In this document: positions 23,941 through 33,869 of the stretch, piece after piece
Layout of the letters: the number at the start of each line of letters is the position of its first letter
How positions within the stretch are numbered: position 1 is the stretch's first letter
Source of the DNA: [Mycobacterium] crassicus
Lineage (GTDB): Bacteria > Actinomycetota > Actinomycetes > Mycobacteriales > Mycobacteriaceae
Assembly: GCF_020181615.1 (NCBI RefSeq)
Contig: NZ_CP084029.1
Location: forward strand, 1,985,397 to 2,049,396
DNA: 64,000 nt
Reading direction: 5' to 3'
Notes under the pieces: generated by a model
What the model saw: the letters and a program-made list of their open reading frames with translations, nothing else
What the model was told of the DNA's origin: nothing
Databases searched by the model: none
Program-made: the position numbers and the translations under genes

Positions 23941-26900
23941 GTGGCCTACCCCGGAGCGCAGCGCCGAAAGCTGCCCAGCGTCGGGCGGCTCGGTTTGGTC
24001 GACCGGTACGCGGCGGCGGACCTGACCCAGCTGGGCTGGTACAGCTCCTACACCCAGCCCCACGTCGACGTGCTCTGGGCGCTGTCCCGTGCCCCCGACG
24101 CCGATGCCGCACTGCGCACCCTGGTCCGGCTGGCCGAAGCGCTGGGCACGGACTGGGAAGAACTGAGTGCGGCACTGATGGCCGACCGCGGGCTGCGGGG
24201 ACGGCTGTTCGGGGTGCTGGGATCCTCACTGGCGCTGGGGGATCACCTGATCGCCCACCCGCAGTCCTGGAAGCTGCTGGCCAGCCCGCATGGTCCGGAG
24301 GACGCCGAAGATTGGGCTCTGACCCTGCCGTCGGCGGATGAGCTGCGCACCATGTTCTCCGACTGCGTCGCCGAGACCATCGACGGCGCCTACGTCGAAC
24401 GGCTGCGGGCGCTGTACCGCGAGCGACTGCTGGTGCTGGCGGCGATCGACCTGTCGCCGAACGTGGTCGAGAGCCTGCCGGGGCTGCCCTTCGTGGCGGT
24501 CGGGGAACACCTGGCCGACCTGGCCGACGCCGCGCTGGCGGCCGCACTGCAGGTAGCCGAGAATCTGGTGTGCGGCGCCGAATCCCCACCTCGGCTGGCC
24601 GTGATCGCGATGGGCAAATGCGGTGCGCGGGAACTGAATTACGTCAGTGACGTCGACGTCATCTTCGTCGCCGACGACGCCGGCGCGGTGAGCACCCGGG
24701 TGGCCGGCGAGCTGATGGCGGTGGCCGGGGAAGCCTTCTTCGAAGTGGACGCCGGGTTGCGACCCGAGGGCCGCAACGGCGCGCTGGTGCGGACCCTGGA
24801 CTCCCACACCGCCTACTACCAGCGGTGGGCCAAGACCTGGGAGTTCCAGGCGCTGCTCAAGGCGCGCCCTGCGGCCGGTGATGCCGAACTGGGCCGCGCC
24901 TACGTCGACGCGATGCTGCCGATGGTGTGGACAGCTTGCGAGCGTGAGGATTTCGTCGTCGACGTGCAGGCGATGCGCCGCCGGGTGGCGCAGCTGGTGC
25001 CGGCCGACATCCGGGACCGTGAGATCAAGCTGGGCACCGGCGGCTTGCGCGACGTGGAGTTCGCGGTGCAGCTGCTGCAGTTGGTGCACGGCCGCGCCGA
25101 CGAGTCCCTGCGGGTGGCGTCCACCGTCGACGCGTTGGCGGCCCTGGGCGCCGGCGGCTACATCGGCCGGGAGGACTGCGCCACGCTGACCGCGTCGTAT
25201 GAGTTCCTGCGGCTGCTGGAACACCGGCTGCAGCTGCAGCGACTCAAGCGCACCCACATGTTGCCGCCGCCCGACGACGACGAGGCCCTGCGTTGGCTGG
25301 CCCGCGCCGCCCACATCCGCCCGGATGCCCGCCACGACGCGCTGGGGGTCCTGCGCGAGGAGCTCAAGGCGCAGAACCTGCGGGTGTCGCGGCTGCACGC
25401 CAAGCTGTTCTATCAGCCACTGCTGGAATCGGTCGGACCGGCGGCCCTGGAGCTTGCCGGCGGACTGACCCCGGGTGCCGCCGAACGGCAGCTGGCCGCC
25501 CTGGGTTACGAGGCGCCGGAGAACGCGCTGACGCATCTGGCTGCGCTGACCAATCTGAGCGGCCGGCGCGGACGCGTGCAGACGGTGCTGCTGCCCAAGC
25601 TGCTGTACTGGTTGTCGGACACCCCCAACCCCGACGCCGGGCTGCTGGCCTACCGGCGGCTCAGCGAGGCGCTGGCCGCGCAGCGCTGGTATCTGAGCAC
25701 CCTGCGCGACAGCAGTGCCGTCGCCAAACGACTGATGCGGGTGTTGGGCACCTCGGCCTACATTCCGGAGCTGTTGCTACGGGCGCCGGACGTCATCCAG
25801 ACCTACGGCGACGGTCCGACCGGACCGAAGCTGCTCGACACCAACCCGGACGCGGTGGCGCGGGCGCTGATCGCCTCCGCGGGCCGTTACGCCGACCCGG
25901 TACGCGCGATCGCCGCCGCCCGCAGCCTGCGCCGCTACGAGCTGGCCCGCATCGCTTCGGCGGACCTGCTCGGCATGCTGCCGGTGACCGATGTCTGCCG
26001 GGCGCTGACCGCGGTGTGGGTGGCGGTGTTGCAGGCCTCCCTGGACGCGATCATCCGGGTCAACGTGTCCGCTGACCGGGAGGCCCCGGCCAGGATCGCG
26101 GTGATCGCGATGGGCCGGCTGGGGGGCCGGGAGCTCGGGTACGGCTCGGACGCCGACGTGATGTTCGTCTGCGAGGCAGTCGAGGGAGTCAGCGACACCG
26201 ATGCGGTGCGCTGGGCGACCTCGATCGCCGAGCAGGTGCGGGCGCTGCTGGCCACCGCCAGCGTCGACCCCCCGCTGCAGGTCGACATCAATCTGCGCCC
26301 GGAGGGACGCAACGGCCCACCGGTGCGCACCCTGGCCTCCTACGCCGCCTATTACGCGCAGTGGGCGCAACCCTGGGAGATCCAGGCCCTGCTGCGGGCG
26401 GATTGGGTCGCCGGCGATGCGGAGCTGGGCCGCAGATTCCTGCTGATGGTCGACGACACGCGTTACCCGGCCGGCGGGGTGTCCGGTGACGCGGTGCGCG
26501 AGATCCGCCGGGTCAAGGCTCGCGTCGACGCCGAGCGGCTGCCGCGGGGCGCCGACCCGAACACCCACACCAAACTGGGCCGGGGCGGGTTGGCCGATGT
26601 CGAGTGGACCGTGCAGTTGCTGCAACTGCGCCACGCGCACCGCGTTCCGGCGCTGCACAACACCTCGACGCTGGAAACCCTGGACGCCATCGCCGTCGCC
26701 GACCTGCTCGACTCCGACGATGTGGATCGGCTCCGGCAGGCCTGGTTGACCGCGACCCGGGCCCGCAACGCGCTGGTGCTGGTCCGCGGTAAACCCACCG
26801 ACCAGCTGCCCGGGCCGGGGCGTGCGCTCAACGCGGTTGCGGTGGCCGCCGGTTGGGCCGGTGGTGACGGCGGCGAGTTCCTGGATAACTACCTGCGGGT

Positions 26901-26946
26901 GACGCGCCGCGCGAAGTTCGTGGTGCGCAAGGTATTCGGAGATTGA
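23941..26946 (+). CDS. glnE: Glutamine-synthetase adenylyltransferase/deadenylylase
   Basis: 1001 residues with two nucleotidyltransferase domains. The N-terminal (deadenylylating) half has [20 protein letters not shown] at about 223-242 with the GxxELxxxSDxD pattern. The C-terminal (adenylylating) half has [20 protein letters not shown] at about 723-742. RPEGRNG occurs in both. It attaches and removes AMP on the Tyr of GlnA1 in response to nitrogen; it is essential in M. tuberculosis. GTG start at 23941, 12 nt after the glnA2 stop, so the two genes are co-transcribed. Confidence 0.96.
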   Translation: MAYPGAQRRKLPSVGRLGLVDRYAAADLTQLGWYSSYTQPHVDVLWALSRAPDADAALRTLVRLAEALGTDWEELSAALMADRGLRGRLFGVLGSSLALGDHLIAHPQSWKLLASPHGPEDAEDWALTLPSADELRTMFSDCVAETIDGAYVERLRALYRERLLVLAAIDLSPNVVESLPGLPFVAVGEHLADLADAALAAALQVAENLVCGAESPPRLAVIAMGKCGARELNYVSDVDVIFVADDAGAVSTRVAGELMAVAGEAFFEVDAGLRPEGRNGALVRTLDSHTAYYQRWAKTWEFQALLKARPAAGDAELGRAYVDAMLPMVWTACEREDFVVDVQAMRRRVAQLVPADIRDREIKLGTGGLRDVEFAVQLLQLVHGRADESLRVASTVDALAALGAGGYIGREDCATLTASYEFLRLLEHRLQLQRLKRTHMLPPPDDDEALRWLARAAHIRPDARHDALGVLREELKAQNLRVSRLHAKLFYQPLLESVGPAALELAGGLTPGAAERQLAALGYEAPENALTHLAALTNLSGRRGRVQTVLLPKLLYWLSDTPNPDAGLLAYRRLSEALAAQRWYLSTLRDSSAVAKRLMRVLGTSAYIPELLLRAPDVIQTYGDGPTGPKLLDTNPDAVARALIASAGRYADPVRAIAAARSLRRYELARIASADLLGMLPVTDVCRALTAVWVAVLQASLDAIIRVNVSADREAPARIAVIAMGRLGGRELGYGSDADVMFVCEAVEGVSDTDAVRWATSIAEQVRALLATASVDPPLQVDINLRPEGRNGPPVRTLASYAAYYAQWAQPWEIQALLRADWVAGDAELGRRFLLMVDDTRYPAGGVSGDAVREIRRVKARVDAERLPRGADPNTHTKLGRGGLADVEWTVQLLQLRHAHRVPALHNTSTLETLDAIAVADLLDSDDVDRLRQAWLTATRARNALVLVRGKPTDQLPGPGRALNAVAVAAGWAGGDGGEFLDNYLRVTRRAKFVVRKVFGD

Positions 26947-26956
26947 GGAGACATCT

Positions 26957-27604
26957 GTGGTGAATTTCGAGGCGCGCTCCAACGTGCCGACGATCAGCGC
27001 CGATGAGAGTGAGCAGCTCTCGGAGCGGTACGGCCCCCTGGCGCAGGCGGTGCGTGAGCTGATCGACGCCACCATCCGGACCGAGGCCGACGACACCACG
27101 ATCCGGGAGGCGACCGCGCAGGTGCGCCAGGTGACCGAGCGGCTGCGCGGTGGAATCCTCAGCGAATCGCCCGGATTTCGCTACGTCGTCGACGGGCGGC
27201 CACTGGCGTGGGGCAATGCGGTGGTGGGTCTGCGCAATCCGATCGCTCCGCCGTTGGTGATCCGGCACGGCGAGCCCGGCCACTGCTGGACGGACTTCGA
27301 CCTGGGCGCGGCCTACGAGGGCCCGCCGAACTTGGTGCACGGCGGGGTGAGCGCCCTGGTGCTTGACCACCTGCTGGGCGAGGCGGCCAGCGAGGGCCTG
27401 ACCAAGCCGCTCTACACCGGCACCATCACGGTGAAGTATCTGCGGGGGACACCGCTGGGGCCGCTGCGGGCCGAAGCCTCGGTGTATCGCCGGGAGGGCA
27501 TCAAAACATATGCCCGCGGCCATATCTCGGATGCTTCCGGCGTCACGGTGGAGGCCGAGGGGGTGTTCATCTTGCCGGCCTGGGCGCGCGACGGGGCTCA
27601 ATGA
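26957..27604 (+). CDS. PaaI/YbgC-type hot-dog thioesterase family protein
   Basis: 215 residues. The C-terminal 110 residues are a hot-dog fold with the family signature around FDLGAAYEGPPNLVHGGVSALVLDHLLG, in which the HGG turn and Asp lie near the active site. The N-terminus (to about residue 85) is a helical extension. Likely hydrolyses an acyl-CoA; substrate unknown. Starts with tandem GTG codons, GAGGAG 7 nt upstream, 10 nt after glnE, so it continues the glnA2-glnE operon. It lies where M. tuberculosis has glnE close to glnA1. Confidence 0.8.
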   Translation: MVNFEARSNVPTISADESEQLSERYGPLAQAVRELIDATIRTEADDTTIREATAQVRQVTERLRGGILSESPGFRYVVDGRPLAWGNAVVGLRNPIAPPLVIRHGEPGHCWTDFDLGAAYEGPPNLVHGGVSALVLDHLLGEAASEGLTKPLYTGTITVKYLRGTPLGPLRAEASVYRREGIKTYARGHISDASGVTVEAEGVFILPAWARDGAQ

Positions 27605-27617
27605 GCCCGCGGCACAG

Positions 27618-27975
27618 CTAGGCGACGTCGGTCTGGGGTGGGTCGGGGTTGCCGTGGAGGAGTTCTTCGGGGTGGTGGGCGTGGTTGATGTGGGGTGGTG
27701 TGGTGCCGTCGGTCCAGCCGAGGCGTCCGGTTGTGGTGATGGTGGTCTGTTGGTGGCCGTCGGTGGTGTCGGTGTGGTGGGGGCCGCAGGCGAAGTAGAG
27801 GTCACCCACGATTGATCCGGTCCTGGAACTCCAACCGTTCGGCGACCTCGACCCGAAAGTCATTGCCCACCAGATCCGACGACGTCTCCCGCAACACCTG
27901 GTGGGCGGTATCAATGGCAGTCAGCGCAGCGCAGATCTGCTCCCGTGCCGCTGCCGCACCCAAAGCCATTGCCAT
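27618..27975 (-). pseudogene. 13E12-family (DUF222/HNH) gene remnant with internal deletion
   Basis: An N-terminal piece (ATG 27975; EQICAALTAIDTAHQVLRE, VAERLEFQDRINRG) and a C-terminal piece (GDLYFACGPHHTDTTDGHQQ, then GRLGWTDGTTPPHINHAHHPEELL) of a 13E12-repeat protein abut at about 27805-27815 in different frames. The whole DUF222 centre and the HNH nuclease motif between them are missing. 13E12 genes are mobile-like repetitive genes of mycobacteria. This one is dead and marks a past recombination event downstream of the glnE operon. Confidence 0.6.
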
Positions 27976-28200
27976 ACATCCGACGCTAAAAACCACCCCC
28001 GACAACAAGGCCCGAACGACGGCCCGGCACAGGCCAGACTGTGGAACAAACCCCAACTGTGGATAACCTCCGGCCGAGGCTGAGCAGGCGGGTTCGTTCC
28101 ACAACGGCAGCGCCTAACCGTTTGCTACCGTCATCCTCCGAATAAGTTCATGATGAATCGCCAAGCGGCGGTGCTGCCTCAACGTGGAGGAAGTGTGCTG

Positions 28201-28824
28201 ATGTCTGGTCAAGTGTCTCGTTTTGGTGTTGGAGCCAGCCTGGTCGGCGGGACTGTGGCGGTAGCGCTGACGCTTGGGCTGGGTGGTGCCCACGCCGACG
28301 CCGCCGATCAGTTCGCCGGTATCGCGACCGCCGGCAGCAGCGCCGATTCGACCGAGCTCCTGTTCATCGCCAGCACGAATTTCCTGGACGCCAAGGACAT
28401 CTTCACCGGGATAGACACCTCGGATCTGTCCGGCGAGTTGCTGTCCGCGGTTGAGGGCTTCCATCGTCAATCGAGCATCCTGGACAGGGCTGTGGAGATA
28501 TTGGATGGCAACCTCGTGCCGGCCGAATCCAGCATCCTCGCGAACTCCGGCTCCCTGTCGGACTTGATCGACCAGCTGTTCCTTGCTCCGCTCAACCAGC
28601 AGTGGGCGAATGCCGGCGAGTCCATGCTCACTGCCACACAGGCGTTCGACACTGCCATCGCAGACGGCTCGCTAGCGGATACGCTTTCGGCTCAATTCCA
28701 GATACTCGGGGTCGACTTCTTCCAGGTGATCCCGGCCGCATTGGCGTCCATGCCCGTCGTGTGGATTGGCAGCATCTTCGACGACGCGGTGAATGCGTCG
28801 GACCTCTTCAACTTCTCGTTCTGA
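28201..28824 (+). CDS. Secreted hypothetical protein, 207 aa
   Basis: ATG at 28201 follows GGAGG by 10 nt. A signal peptide (SRFGVGASLVGGTVAVALTLGLGGAHADA) is cleaved near residue 34. The mature part is acidic, Ser/Leu-rich and helical (LLSAVEGFHRQSSILDRAVEI, LNQQWANAGESMLTATQAF), without cysteines or catalytic motifs, and ends with FNFSF. The final aromatic residue is reminiscent of outer-membrane proteins, but one hydrophobic stretch alone does not prove it. Resembles the leader regions of mycobacterial PE-less exported proteins. Function unknown. Confidence 0.7.
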   Translation: MSGQVSRFGVGASLVGGTVAVALTLGLGGAHADAADQFAGIATAGSSADSTELLFIASTNFLDAKDIFTGIDTSDLSGELLSAVEGFHRQSSILDRAVEILDGNLVPAESSILANSGSLSDLIDQLFLAPLNQQWANAGESMLTATQAFDTAIADGSLADTLSAQFQILGVDFFQVIPAALASMPVVWIGSIFDDAVNASDLFNFSF

Positions 28825-28841
28825 CCGTACGATTGGCGGTA

Positions 28842-29471
28842 ATGAAGTTCGACGTGAGCGCACTCGCCGAGGCCGAACGAGCGGACTTCGCGGCACTGCT
28901 GAAATCACTCACCCTCCAGCAATGGCAGGCGCCGTCGCTGTGCGCCGGCTGGACCGTTCGTGACGTCGTCGCCCACATGCTCAGCTACGAAGAGCTTGGC
29001 CCGGTCGGTGTTATGCGCCGGTTCGTTCGTGGCCGGCTGCGATTCAGCGGCGCCAACGCGATCGGGCTCGCGGAGTGCGCAGCCCAAGACCCGCAGCAGC
29101 TGCTCGATCTGTGTGACCGCAGTATCTGCCCGCGTGGGCTCACCGCAGCGTTCGGTAGCCGGATTGCCTTACTGGACACCATGATTCATCAACAAGACAT
29201 CCGCCGGCCATTGAGAATGCCTCGCGACATTCCTGATGTCCGGCTGGTGCCCGCGCTGAATTTCGCCCGCTTTGCCCCGCCGCTGCATGTGCGCTCGCGG
29301 ATTCGTGGGCTTCGGTTAATCGCCACCGACCTGGCCTGGACTGTCGGTCGTGGCCGTGAAGTCTACGGACGGGGGGAGGCCCTGTTGATGGCCCTCGCCG
29401 GGCGCCACGGCGTCACCGATGAACTTGACGGCCCGGGGCTTGCGTTGCTGCACGATCGGATCGGTGGCTGA
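28842..29471 (+). CDS. Mycothiol-dependent maleylpyruvate isomerase-type protein
   Basis: 209 residues. The N-terminal DinB/MDMPI helical domain has WQAPSLCAGWTVRDVVAHM at about 24-42, where CxGWTVRDVVAH matches the mycothiol-dependent maleylpyruvate isomerase family metal-binding pattern (His after VVA). DTMIHQQDIRRPL supplies further His/Asp residues. These enzymes use mycothiol as cofactor; the reaction is not known here. It starts 17 nt after the secreted-protein gene. Confidence 0.75.
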   Translation: MKFDVSALAEAERADFAALLKSLTLQQWQAPSLCAGWTVRDVVAHMLSYEELGPVGVMRRFVRGRLRFSGANAIGLAECAAQDPQQLLDLCDRSICPRGLTAAFGSRIALLDTMIHQQDIRRPLRMPRDIPDVRLVPALNFARFAPPLHVRSRIRGLRLIATDLAWTVGRGREVYGRGEALLMALAGRHGVTDELDGPGLALLHDRIGG

Positions 29472-29479
29472 CGCCCCGG

Positions 29480-30001
29480 TCACCAGCCGAAGACGGCTAC
29501 ATTCCCGCCGGGGCTGGAATGGGGCCCGACTCGGTGTATGACGTGCCGGACCATGTTGGCGAATGTCGGCTCATACGAGTCGTGGGTGAGCTGCCAGGTG
29601 CCGTTGTGGTCGGCCAGTACCAGCGGCTGGGTTACCGGCAACGGCTCCCGCGGTCCGGTGAGGGCAGCGGTGACGCCGGCCATGTCGTTGATCGCCGGCT
29701 GGATGTCGGTGACGGTGAAGGTGAACGGCAGGGCATGATGCCGGTCCAGCTTGGCCAGTCCCTGATCGCTCTGGTTCATCTCTTCCGGTGAGAGCCCGCC
29801 CTCGACGAGCTTCGCCTTGTCGGCGTCGGGGACGTTCGGATCGGTGAGCTGGTTCAGGATGGCCGTCACCTGCTCAGCGGTAGGGACGGCGGCACCCAGG
29901 GGCGGTTCCGGATCGGCGTGCGCGCCGGGAGCATAGGTCAGTGTCGCAGCGACCAATATCGCTGAGATGCGCAGTCGGCGTGAGGGTGGCGTGATCACCA
30001 T
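29480..30001 (-). CDS. Mtb12 (CFP-2)-like secreted protein
   Basis: 173 residues. Signal peptide LRISAILVAATLTYAPGAHADP. The mature region follows the Mtb12 family pattern: PTAEQVTAILNQLTDPNVPD, then KAKLVEGGLS, LPFTFTVTDIQPA, ALTGPREPLPVTQPLVLADH and GTWQLTHDS. Mtb12-type proteins are small secreted antigens with an NTF2-like fold. ATG at 30001. It is convergent with the MDMPI-type gene, 8 bp between stops. Confidence 0.82.
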   Translation of the reverse strand: MVITPPSRRLRISAILVAATLTYAPGAHADPEPPLGAAVPTAEQVTAILNQLTDPNVPDADKAKLVEGGLSPEEMNQSDQGLAKLDRHHALPFTFTVTDIQPAINDMAGVTAALTGPREPLPVTQPLVLADHNGTWQLTHDSYEPTFANMVRHVIHRVGPHSSPGGNVAVFGW

Positions 30002-30007
30002 CGTTAA

Positions 30008-30013
30008 ATCGTA
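30008..30013 (-). promoter_or_regulatory. -10 element of the Mtb12-like gene
   Basis: Minus-strand TACGAT is 6 nt before the ATG, so the transcript is probably leaderless. It is one arm of a perfect 13-nt palindrome, ATCGTAATACGAT (30008-30020), which could be an operator. Confidence 0.5.
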
Positions 30014-30065
30014 ATACGATATACCGGCTCGGGTGGTGAATGCCCACGCCGCCGCCCGTCCCGCC

Positions 30066-31502
30066 TCAGCAGTCGTAGTACAGCGCGAACTCGTACGGGT
30101 GCGGGCGCAGGTTGATCGGCGTGATCTCGTGGTCGCGCTTGTAGCGGATCCAGTTCTCGATCAGGTCCGGGGTGAAAACCCCTCCCTCGGTGAGGTATTC
30201 GTGATCGGCTTCCAGATTGTCCATCACCTGGGCCAGCGTGCCCGGGGCCTGCGGGATGTTGGCGGCCTCGTCCGGGGGCAGCTCGTAGAGGTCCTTGTCG
30301 ACCGGGGCGGCCGGCTCGATCTTGTGCTTGATGCCGTCGATGCAGGCCATCAGCATGGCCGAGAACGCCAGGTACGGGTTGCTGGAGGAGTCCGGGGAGC
30401 GGAACTCCAGGCGCTTGGCCTTGGGGTTGGTGCCGGTGATCGGGATACGCACGCACGCCGAGCGGTTGCGCTGGCTGTACACCAGATTGATCGGCGCCTC
30501 ATAATGCGGGACGAGGCGCTTGTAGGAGTTGACGGTCGGGTTGGTGAACGCCAGCAGTGAGGGGGCGTGGTGCAGGATTCCGCCGATGCAGTACCGGGCG
30601 ATGTCCGAGAGTCCGGCGTAGCCGGCCTCGTCGTAGAACAGCGGGTCGCCGTTCTTCCACAGCGACAGGTGCACGTGCATGCCCGAGCCGTTGTCGCCGA
30701 ACAGTGGTTTGGGCATGAAGGTGACGGTCTTGCCGTGGGCCCAGGCGGTGTTCTTGATGATGTATTTGAACAGCATCAGGTCGTCGGCAGCGTGCAGCAG
30801 TGTGTTGAACCGGTAGTTGATCTCGGCCTGCCCACCCGAGCCGCACTCGTGGTGGCCGCGCTCCAGGGTCAGGCCGGCGTTGGCCAGGTTGGTTGTCATG
30901 GTGTCGCGCAGATCGACGTACTGGTCGTTGGGTGCCACCGGGAAGTAACCGCCCTTGGGGCGGGTCTTGTAGCCGCGGTTGGGGTTACCGCCGGCTTCGG
31001 TCGGTGAGCCGGTGTTCCACCAGCCCGAGTCCGAGTCGACCTCGTAGAACGTGCCGTTCATCTGCGAGTCGAAGCTCACCGAGTCGAAGATGTAGAACTC
31101 GGCTTCGGCGCCGAAGTAGGCGGTGTCGGCGATCCCGGTGCTGGCCAGGTAGCTCTCGGCTTTGCGGGCGATGTTGCGCGGGTCGCGCGAGTAGGGCTCG
31201 CGGGTGAACGGGTCGTGCACGAAGAAGTTCAGGTTCAGCGTCTTGGCGGCCCGGAACGGATCGATCTGCGCGGTGGAGAAATCCGGCAGCAGCATCATGT
31301 CGGACTCGTGGATGGACTGGAAGCCGCGGATCGATGAGCCGTCGAAGGCCAGCCCGTCCTCGAACACGGTCGCGTCGAGTGCCGATGCGGGGATCGTCAG
31401 ATGCTGCATCATTCCCGGCAAGTCGCAGAACTGGATATCGACGTACTCCACGTTCTCATCGGCCACGAGCTTGAGAATGTCGTCGGCCGTCTTGTCGGTC
31501 AC
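30066..31502 (-). CDS. glnA1: Glutamine synthetase GlnA1
   Basis: 478 residues, the M. tuberculosis GlnA1 length. Motifs: [19 protein letters not shown] (about 50-68), [49 protein letters not shown] and [16 protein letters not shown], whose Tyr (about 406) is the adenylylation target of GlnE. Main ammonia-assimilating, dodecameric enzyme, also exported in pathogenic species. GTG at 31502 preceded by GGAGGAG fits. It is well separated from glnE by about 3 kb of accessory genes. Confidence 0.97.
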   Translation of the reverse strand: MTDKTADDILKLVADENVEYVDIQFCDLPGMMQHLTIPASALDATVFEDGLAFDGSSIRGFQSIHESDMMLLPDFSTAQIDPFRAAKTLNLNFFVHDPFTREPYSRDPRNIARKAESYLASTGIADTAYFGAEAEFYIFDSVSFDSQMNGTFYEVDSDSGWWNTGSPTEAGGNPNRGYKTRPKGGYFPVAPNDQYVDLRDTMTTNLANAGLTLERGHHECGSGGQAEINYRFNTLLHAADDLMLFKYIIKNTAWAHGKTVTFMPKPLFGDNGSGMHVHLSLWKNGDPLFYDEAGYAGLSDIARYCIGGILHHAPSLLAFTNPTVNSYKRLVPHYEAPINLVYSQRNRSACVRIPITGTNPKAKRLEFRSPDSSSNPYLAFSAMLMACIDGIKHKIEPAAPVDKDLYELPPDEAANIPQAPGTLAQVMDNLEADHEYLTEGGVFTPDLIENWIRYKRDHEITPINLRPHPYEFALYYDC

Positions 31503-31611
31503 AGAATCGCTCTCCTCCGCAGGTAGCTCCGGTCGGACGCTGGGGTCGCCGCTGCTGACGTTACGCAACCACGGCGGGGCCCGTCGAAGCCGGGTCGGGT
31601 TCCGGCTCGCT

Positions 31612-31617
31612 TATCGT
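31612..31617 (+). promoter_or_regulatory. -10 element before the RDD gene
   Basis: TATCGT lies 7 nt before the ATG at 31625, within the region divergent from glnA1. Confidence 0.45.
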
Positions 31618-31624
31618 AGGGGCC

Positions 31625-32095
31625 ATGAGCCGCACCTTCTCATCGTGGCTGTCCGGGCCGGAGTCGGCCGGACCGCACCCTGACGACGCAGCCCCGGGGG
31701 AGAGCCTGGGCCTGCCGGCCTCCGGGCCGGGCTCGCTGGCCCCGATGTGGCGCCGGGTGCTGGCCCTGCTGGTCGACTGGTTGGTGGCCTATGGGCTGGC
31801 CGGCCTGGGGGCGAAGGCGGGCGTGGTGACGCCTGAGCTACTGGCGACCGTGGTGCTGGGGGTCTGGGTGGTGCTCGGAGCGGCCGCGGTGCGGCTGTTC
31901 GGCTTCACTCCTGGGCAATTCGCCTGCGGGCTGCGGGTGATCCCAGTGGACGGCAGCGGGGACGGAGTGGGCGTCGTCCGTGCCGTGGTGCGCGGGCTGT
32001 TGATCGCGCTGGTGGTCCCGGCGCTGTTCACCGACGTTGACGGTCGGGGTCTGCAGGACCGGGCGACGGCGACCGCGGTGGTGCGCAGCCGCTGA
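31625..32095 (+). CDS. RDD-family membrane protein (Rv2219A-like)
   Basis: 156 residues with a Pro/Gly-rich cytosolic start and three or four membrane helices (about residues 42-65, 73-90, 118-138). Arg-Asp pair in WRRVLALLVDW and KxxGxR-like FTPGQFACGLRVI are RDD-domain features. RDD proteins are poorly characterised; some support Na+/H+ exchange. Divergent from glnA1. Confidence 0.85.
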   Translation: MSRTFSSWLSGPESAGPHPDDAAPGESLGLPASGPGSLAPMWRRVLALLVDWLVAYGLAGLGAKAGVVTPELLATVVLGVWVVLGAAAVRLFGFTPGQFACGLRVIPVDGSGDGVGVVRAVVRGLLIALVVPALFTDVDGRGLQDRATATAVVRSR

Positions 32096-32128
32096 GGCCG
32101 CTGTCCGGGCCGTTGAACCAGCGATGGC

Positions 32129-32881
32129 CTAGCGGCGGCGTGCGGCGCGCTGCACGCCGCGCATCTTGGCGCCGGCCGGCATCGGGCCCTTGGGCATCGC
32201 GGCGGTGCCGGTACGGGTGCCCAGTGCGGCAAGTCGGGACTCGAGAGAATCCATCTGCTTGGTGGTGATGTTGGCCGGCAGCTTGGTCAGGAACCGTTCC
32301 AGCTTCGCCAGCGGAACCTCGTCGTCGCCGTTGCCCACCACCACGTCGTAGATCGGGACGTCGCCGATCAGCCGGGCTGTGCGCTTCTTCTCCTGGGCGA
32401 GCAGCGGCTTGAGTCGGGACGCGGCGCCTTCGGCCACGAAGATGACGCCGGGACGGCCGATCACCCGATGGACGGCGTCCAGCTGGCCGGTGGCGGCCAC
32501 CGCCTGGGTGACCCGCCACTTGCCCCGCATGTTGTCCAGCGCCCACGCCGCGGCGCCGGCCTGCCCCTCGGCCTTGCGGTAGACCGACCGCTGAGCCCGG
32601 CGACCGAAGATCACGAACGCCACCAGCGCGCCCAACACCAGGCCGAGCGGGATGGTCGTCACCTTGGCGACGATCCCGCCGTTGAGCGCCAGCCCGGTCG
32701 TCACACCTACGACCAGCACGAACGCGCCGATCATGTACGGCAGCAGCCGCTTGTCCTCTTTGCGCTGGATCTGGAACGCCTGCCACAGCTGAGTGCGGCG
32801 CTCCTTGCTGGCGGCCTTGCGGGTGGCTTTCGCCGCCGCCCGGGCAGCCTTGTTCTCGGTGGTGGTGCGCGGTCTGGGCAT
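32129..32881 (-). CDS. DUF4191 membrane protein (Rv2219-like)
   Basis: 250 residues: a basic N-terminal stretch (Lys/Arg/Ala, about 1-45), two membrane helices (about 48-68 and 75-92) and a soluble basic C-terminal domain with VIGRPGVIFVAEGAASRLK and VGNGDDEVPLAKLERFL. Conserved in mycobacteria beside lipA. Role unknown. ATG at 32881, 31 nt after the lipA stop, so it is the last gene of lipB-lipA-DUF4191. Confidence 0.88.
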   Translation of the reverse strand: MPRPRTTTENKAARAAAKATRKAASKERRTQLWQAFQIQRKEDKRLLPYMIGAFVLVVGVTTGLALNGGIVAKVTTIPLGLVLGALVAFVIFGRRAQRSVYRKAEGQAGAAAWALDNMRGKWRVTQAVAATGQLDAVHRVIGRPGVIFVAEGAASRLKPLLAQEKKRTARLIGDVPIYDVVVGNGDDEVPLAKLERFLTKLPANITTKQMDSLESRLAALGTRTGTAAMPKGPMPAGAKMRGVQRAARRR

Positions 32882-32912
32882 AGCTACCAAGGATACGCAG
32901 CCGAGTCCCGGA

Positions 32913-33869
32913 TCAGCCGTGGGCCGGGGCGGCCTGCTCCTGGCGACGGGCCCGGTTCTCCAGCGCCTGTTGGTAGAGCCGGCCGGCGCGATACGACGAG
33001 CGCACCAGCGGGCCGGACATCACGCCTGCGAACCCGAGCTCCTCGGCGTAGCGGGCGTGCTCGACGAACTCCTCCGGCTTGACCCAGCGATCGATCGGAT
33101 GGTGCCGCTCGGTGGGCCGCAGATACTGGGTGATGGTGACCAGTTCGGCCCCGGCGTCGTAGAGGTCCTTCAGCGCGGTGCGAATCTCCTCGGCGGTCTC
33201 GCCCATGCCCAGGATGAGGTTGCTCTTGGCAACCAGGCCGGCGTCGCGGGCCTGCGTCAGCACGCTCAGGCTGCGCTCGTAGCTGAACCCGGGCCGGATC
33301 AGCCGGAAAATACGCGGCACGGTCTCGACGTTGTGGGCCAGCACCTCGGGGCGAGTTTCGAAAACCTCACCAAGCAGGTCGGGCCGGCCGCCGAAGTCGG
33401 GAATGAGAAGTTCGACGCCCGTCTCCGGGTTGAGTGCCTTGATGGCACGCACCGTCTCGGCGTAGAGCCAGGAACCCTGATCGGCCAGATCGTCGCGGGC
33501 GACGCCGGTGACCGTCGAATACCGCAGCCCCATCGTCTGCACGCTCTCGGCGACCCGGCGCGGCTCATCGCGGTCGAGCTCAGTTGGTTTACCGGACTTG
33601 ATCAGGCAGAACGAGCAATTCCGGGTGCAGACCTCGCCCCCGATCAGGAAGGTGGCCTCGCGGTCCTCCCAACACTCGTAGATGTTGGGGCAGCCGGCCT
33701 CCTCGCACACCGTGTGGAGTTTCTCCTGCTTCACCAAGACCTTCAGCTCGGTGTAGTTCGGCCCCATGCGGGCGCGGGTCTTGATCCACGACGGTTTGCG
33801 CTCGATGGGTGTCTCGGCGTTACGTGCTTCGGCACGGCTTAACCTGCGACCTTCCGGGGCGGCGCTCAC
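32913..33869 (-). CDS. lipA: Lipoyl synthase
   Basis: Radical-SAM enzyme inserting two sulfurs into octanoyl chains on lipoyl domains. 318 residues. Cys55, Cys60 and Cys66 ([12 protein letters not shown]) hold the auxiliary cluster that is consumed. Cys81, Cys85 and Cys88 (CTRNCSFC) hold the radical-SAM 4Fe-4S cluster. [13 protein letters not shown] carries the serine ligand near the end. GTG start overlaps the lipB stop by 4 nt. Substrates include DlaT, coded 2-4 kb away, and GcvH. Confidence 0.97.
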   Translation of the reverse strand: MSAAPEGRRLSRAEARNAETPIERKPSWIKTRARMGPNYTELKVLVKQEKLHTVCEEAGCPNIYECWEDREATFLIGGEVCTRNCSFCLIKSGKPTELDRDEPRRVAESVQTMGLRYSTVTGVARDDLADQGSWLYAETVRAIKALNPETGVELLIPDFGGRPDLLGEVFETRPEVLAHNVETVPRIFRLIRPGFSYERSLSVLTQARDAGLVAKSNLILGMGETAEEIRTALKDLYDAGAELVTITQYLRPTERHHPIDRWVKPEEFVEHARYAEELGFAGVMSGPLVRSSYRAGRLYQQALENRARRQEQAAPAHG

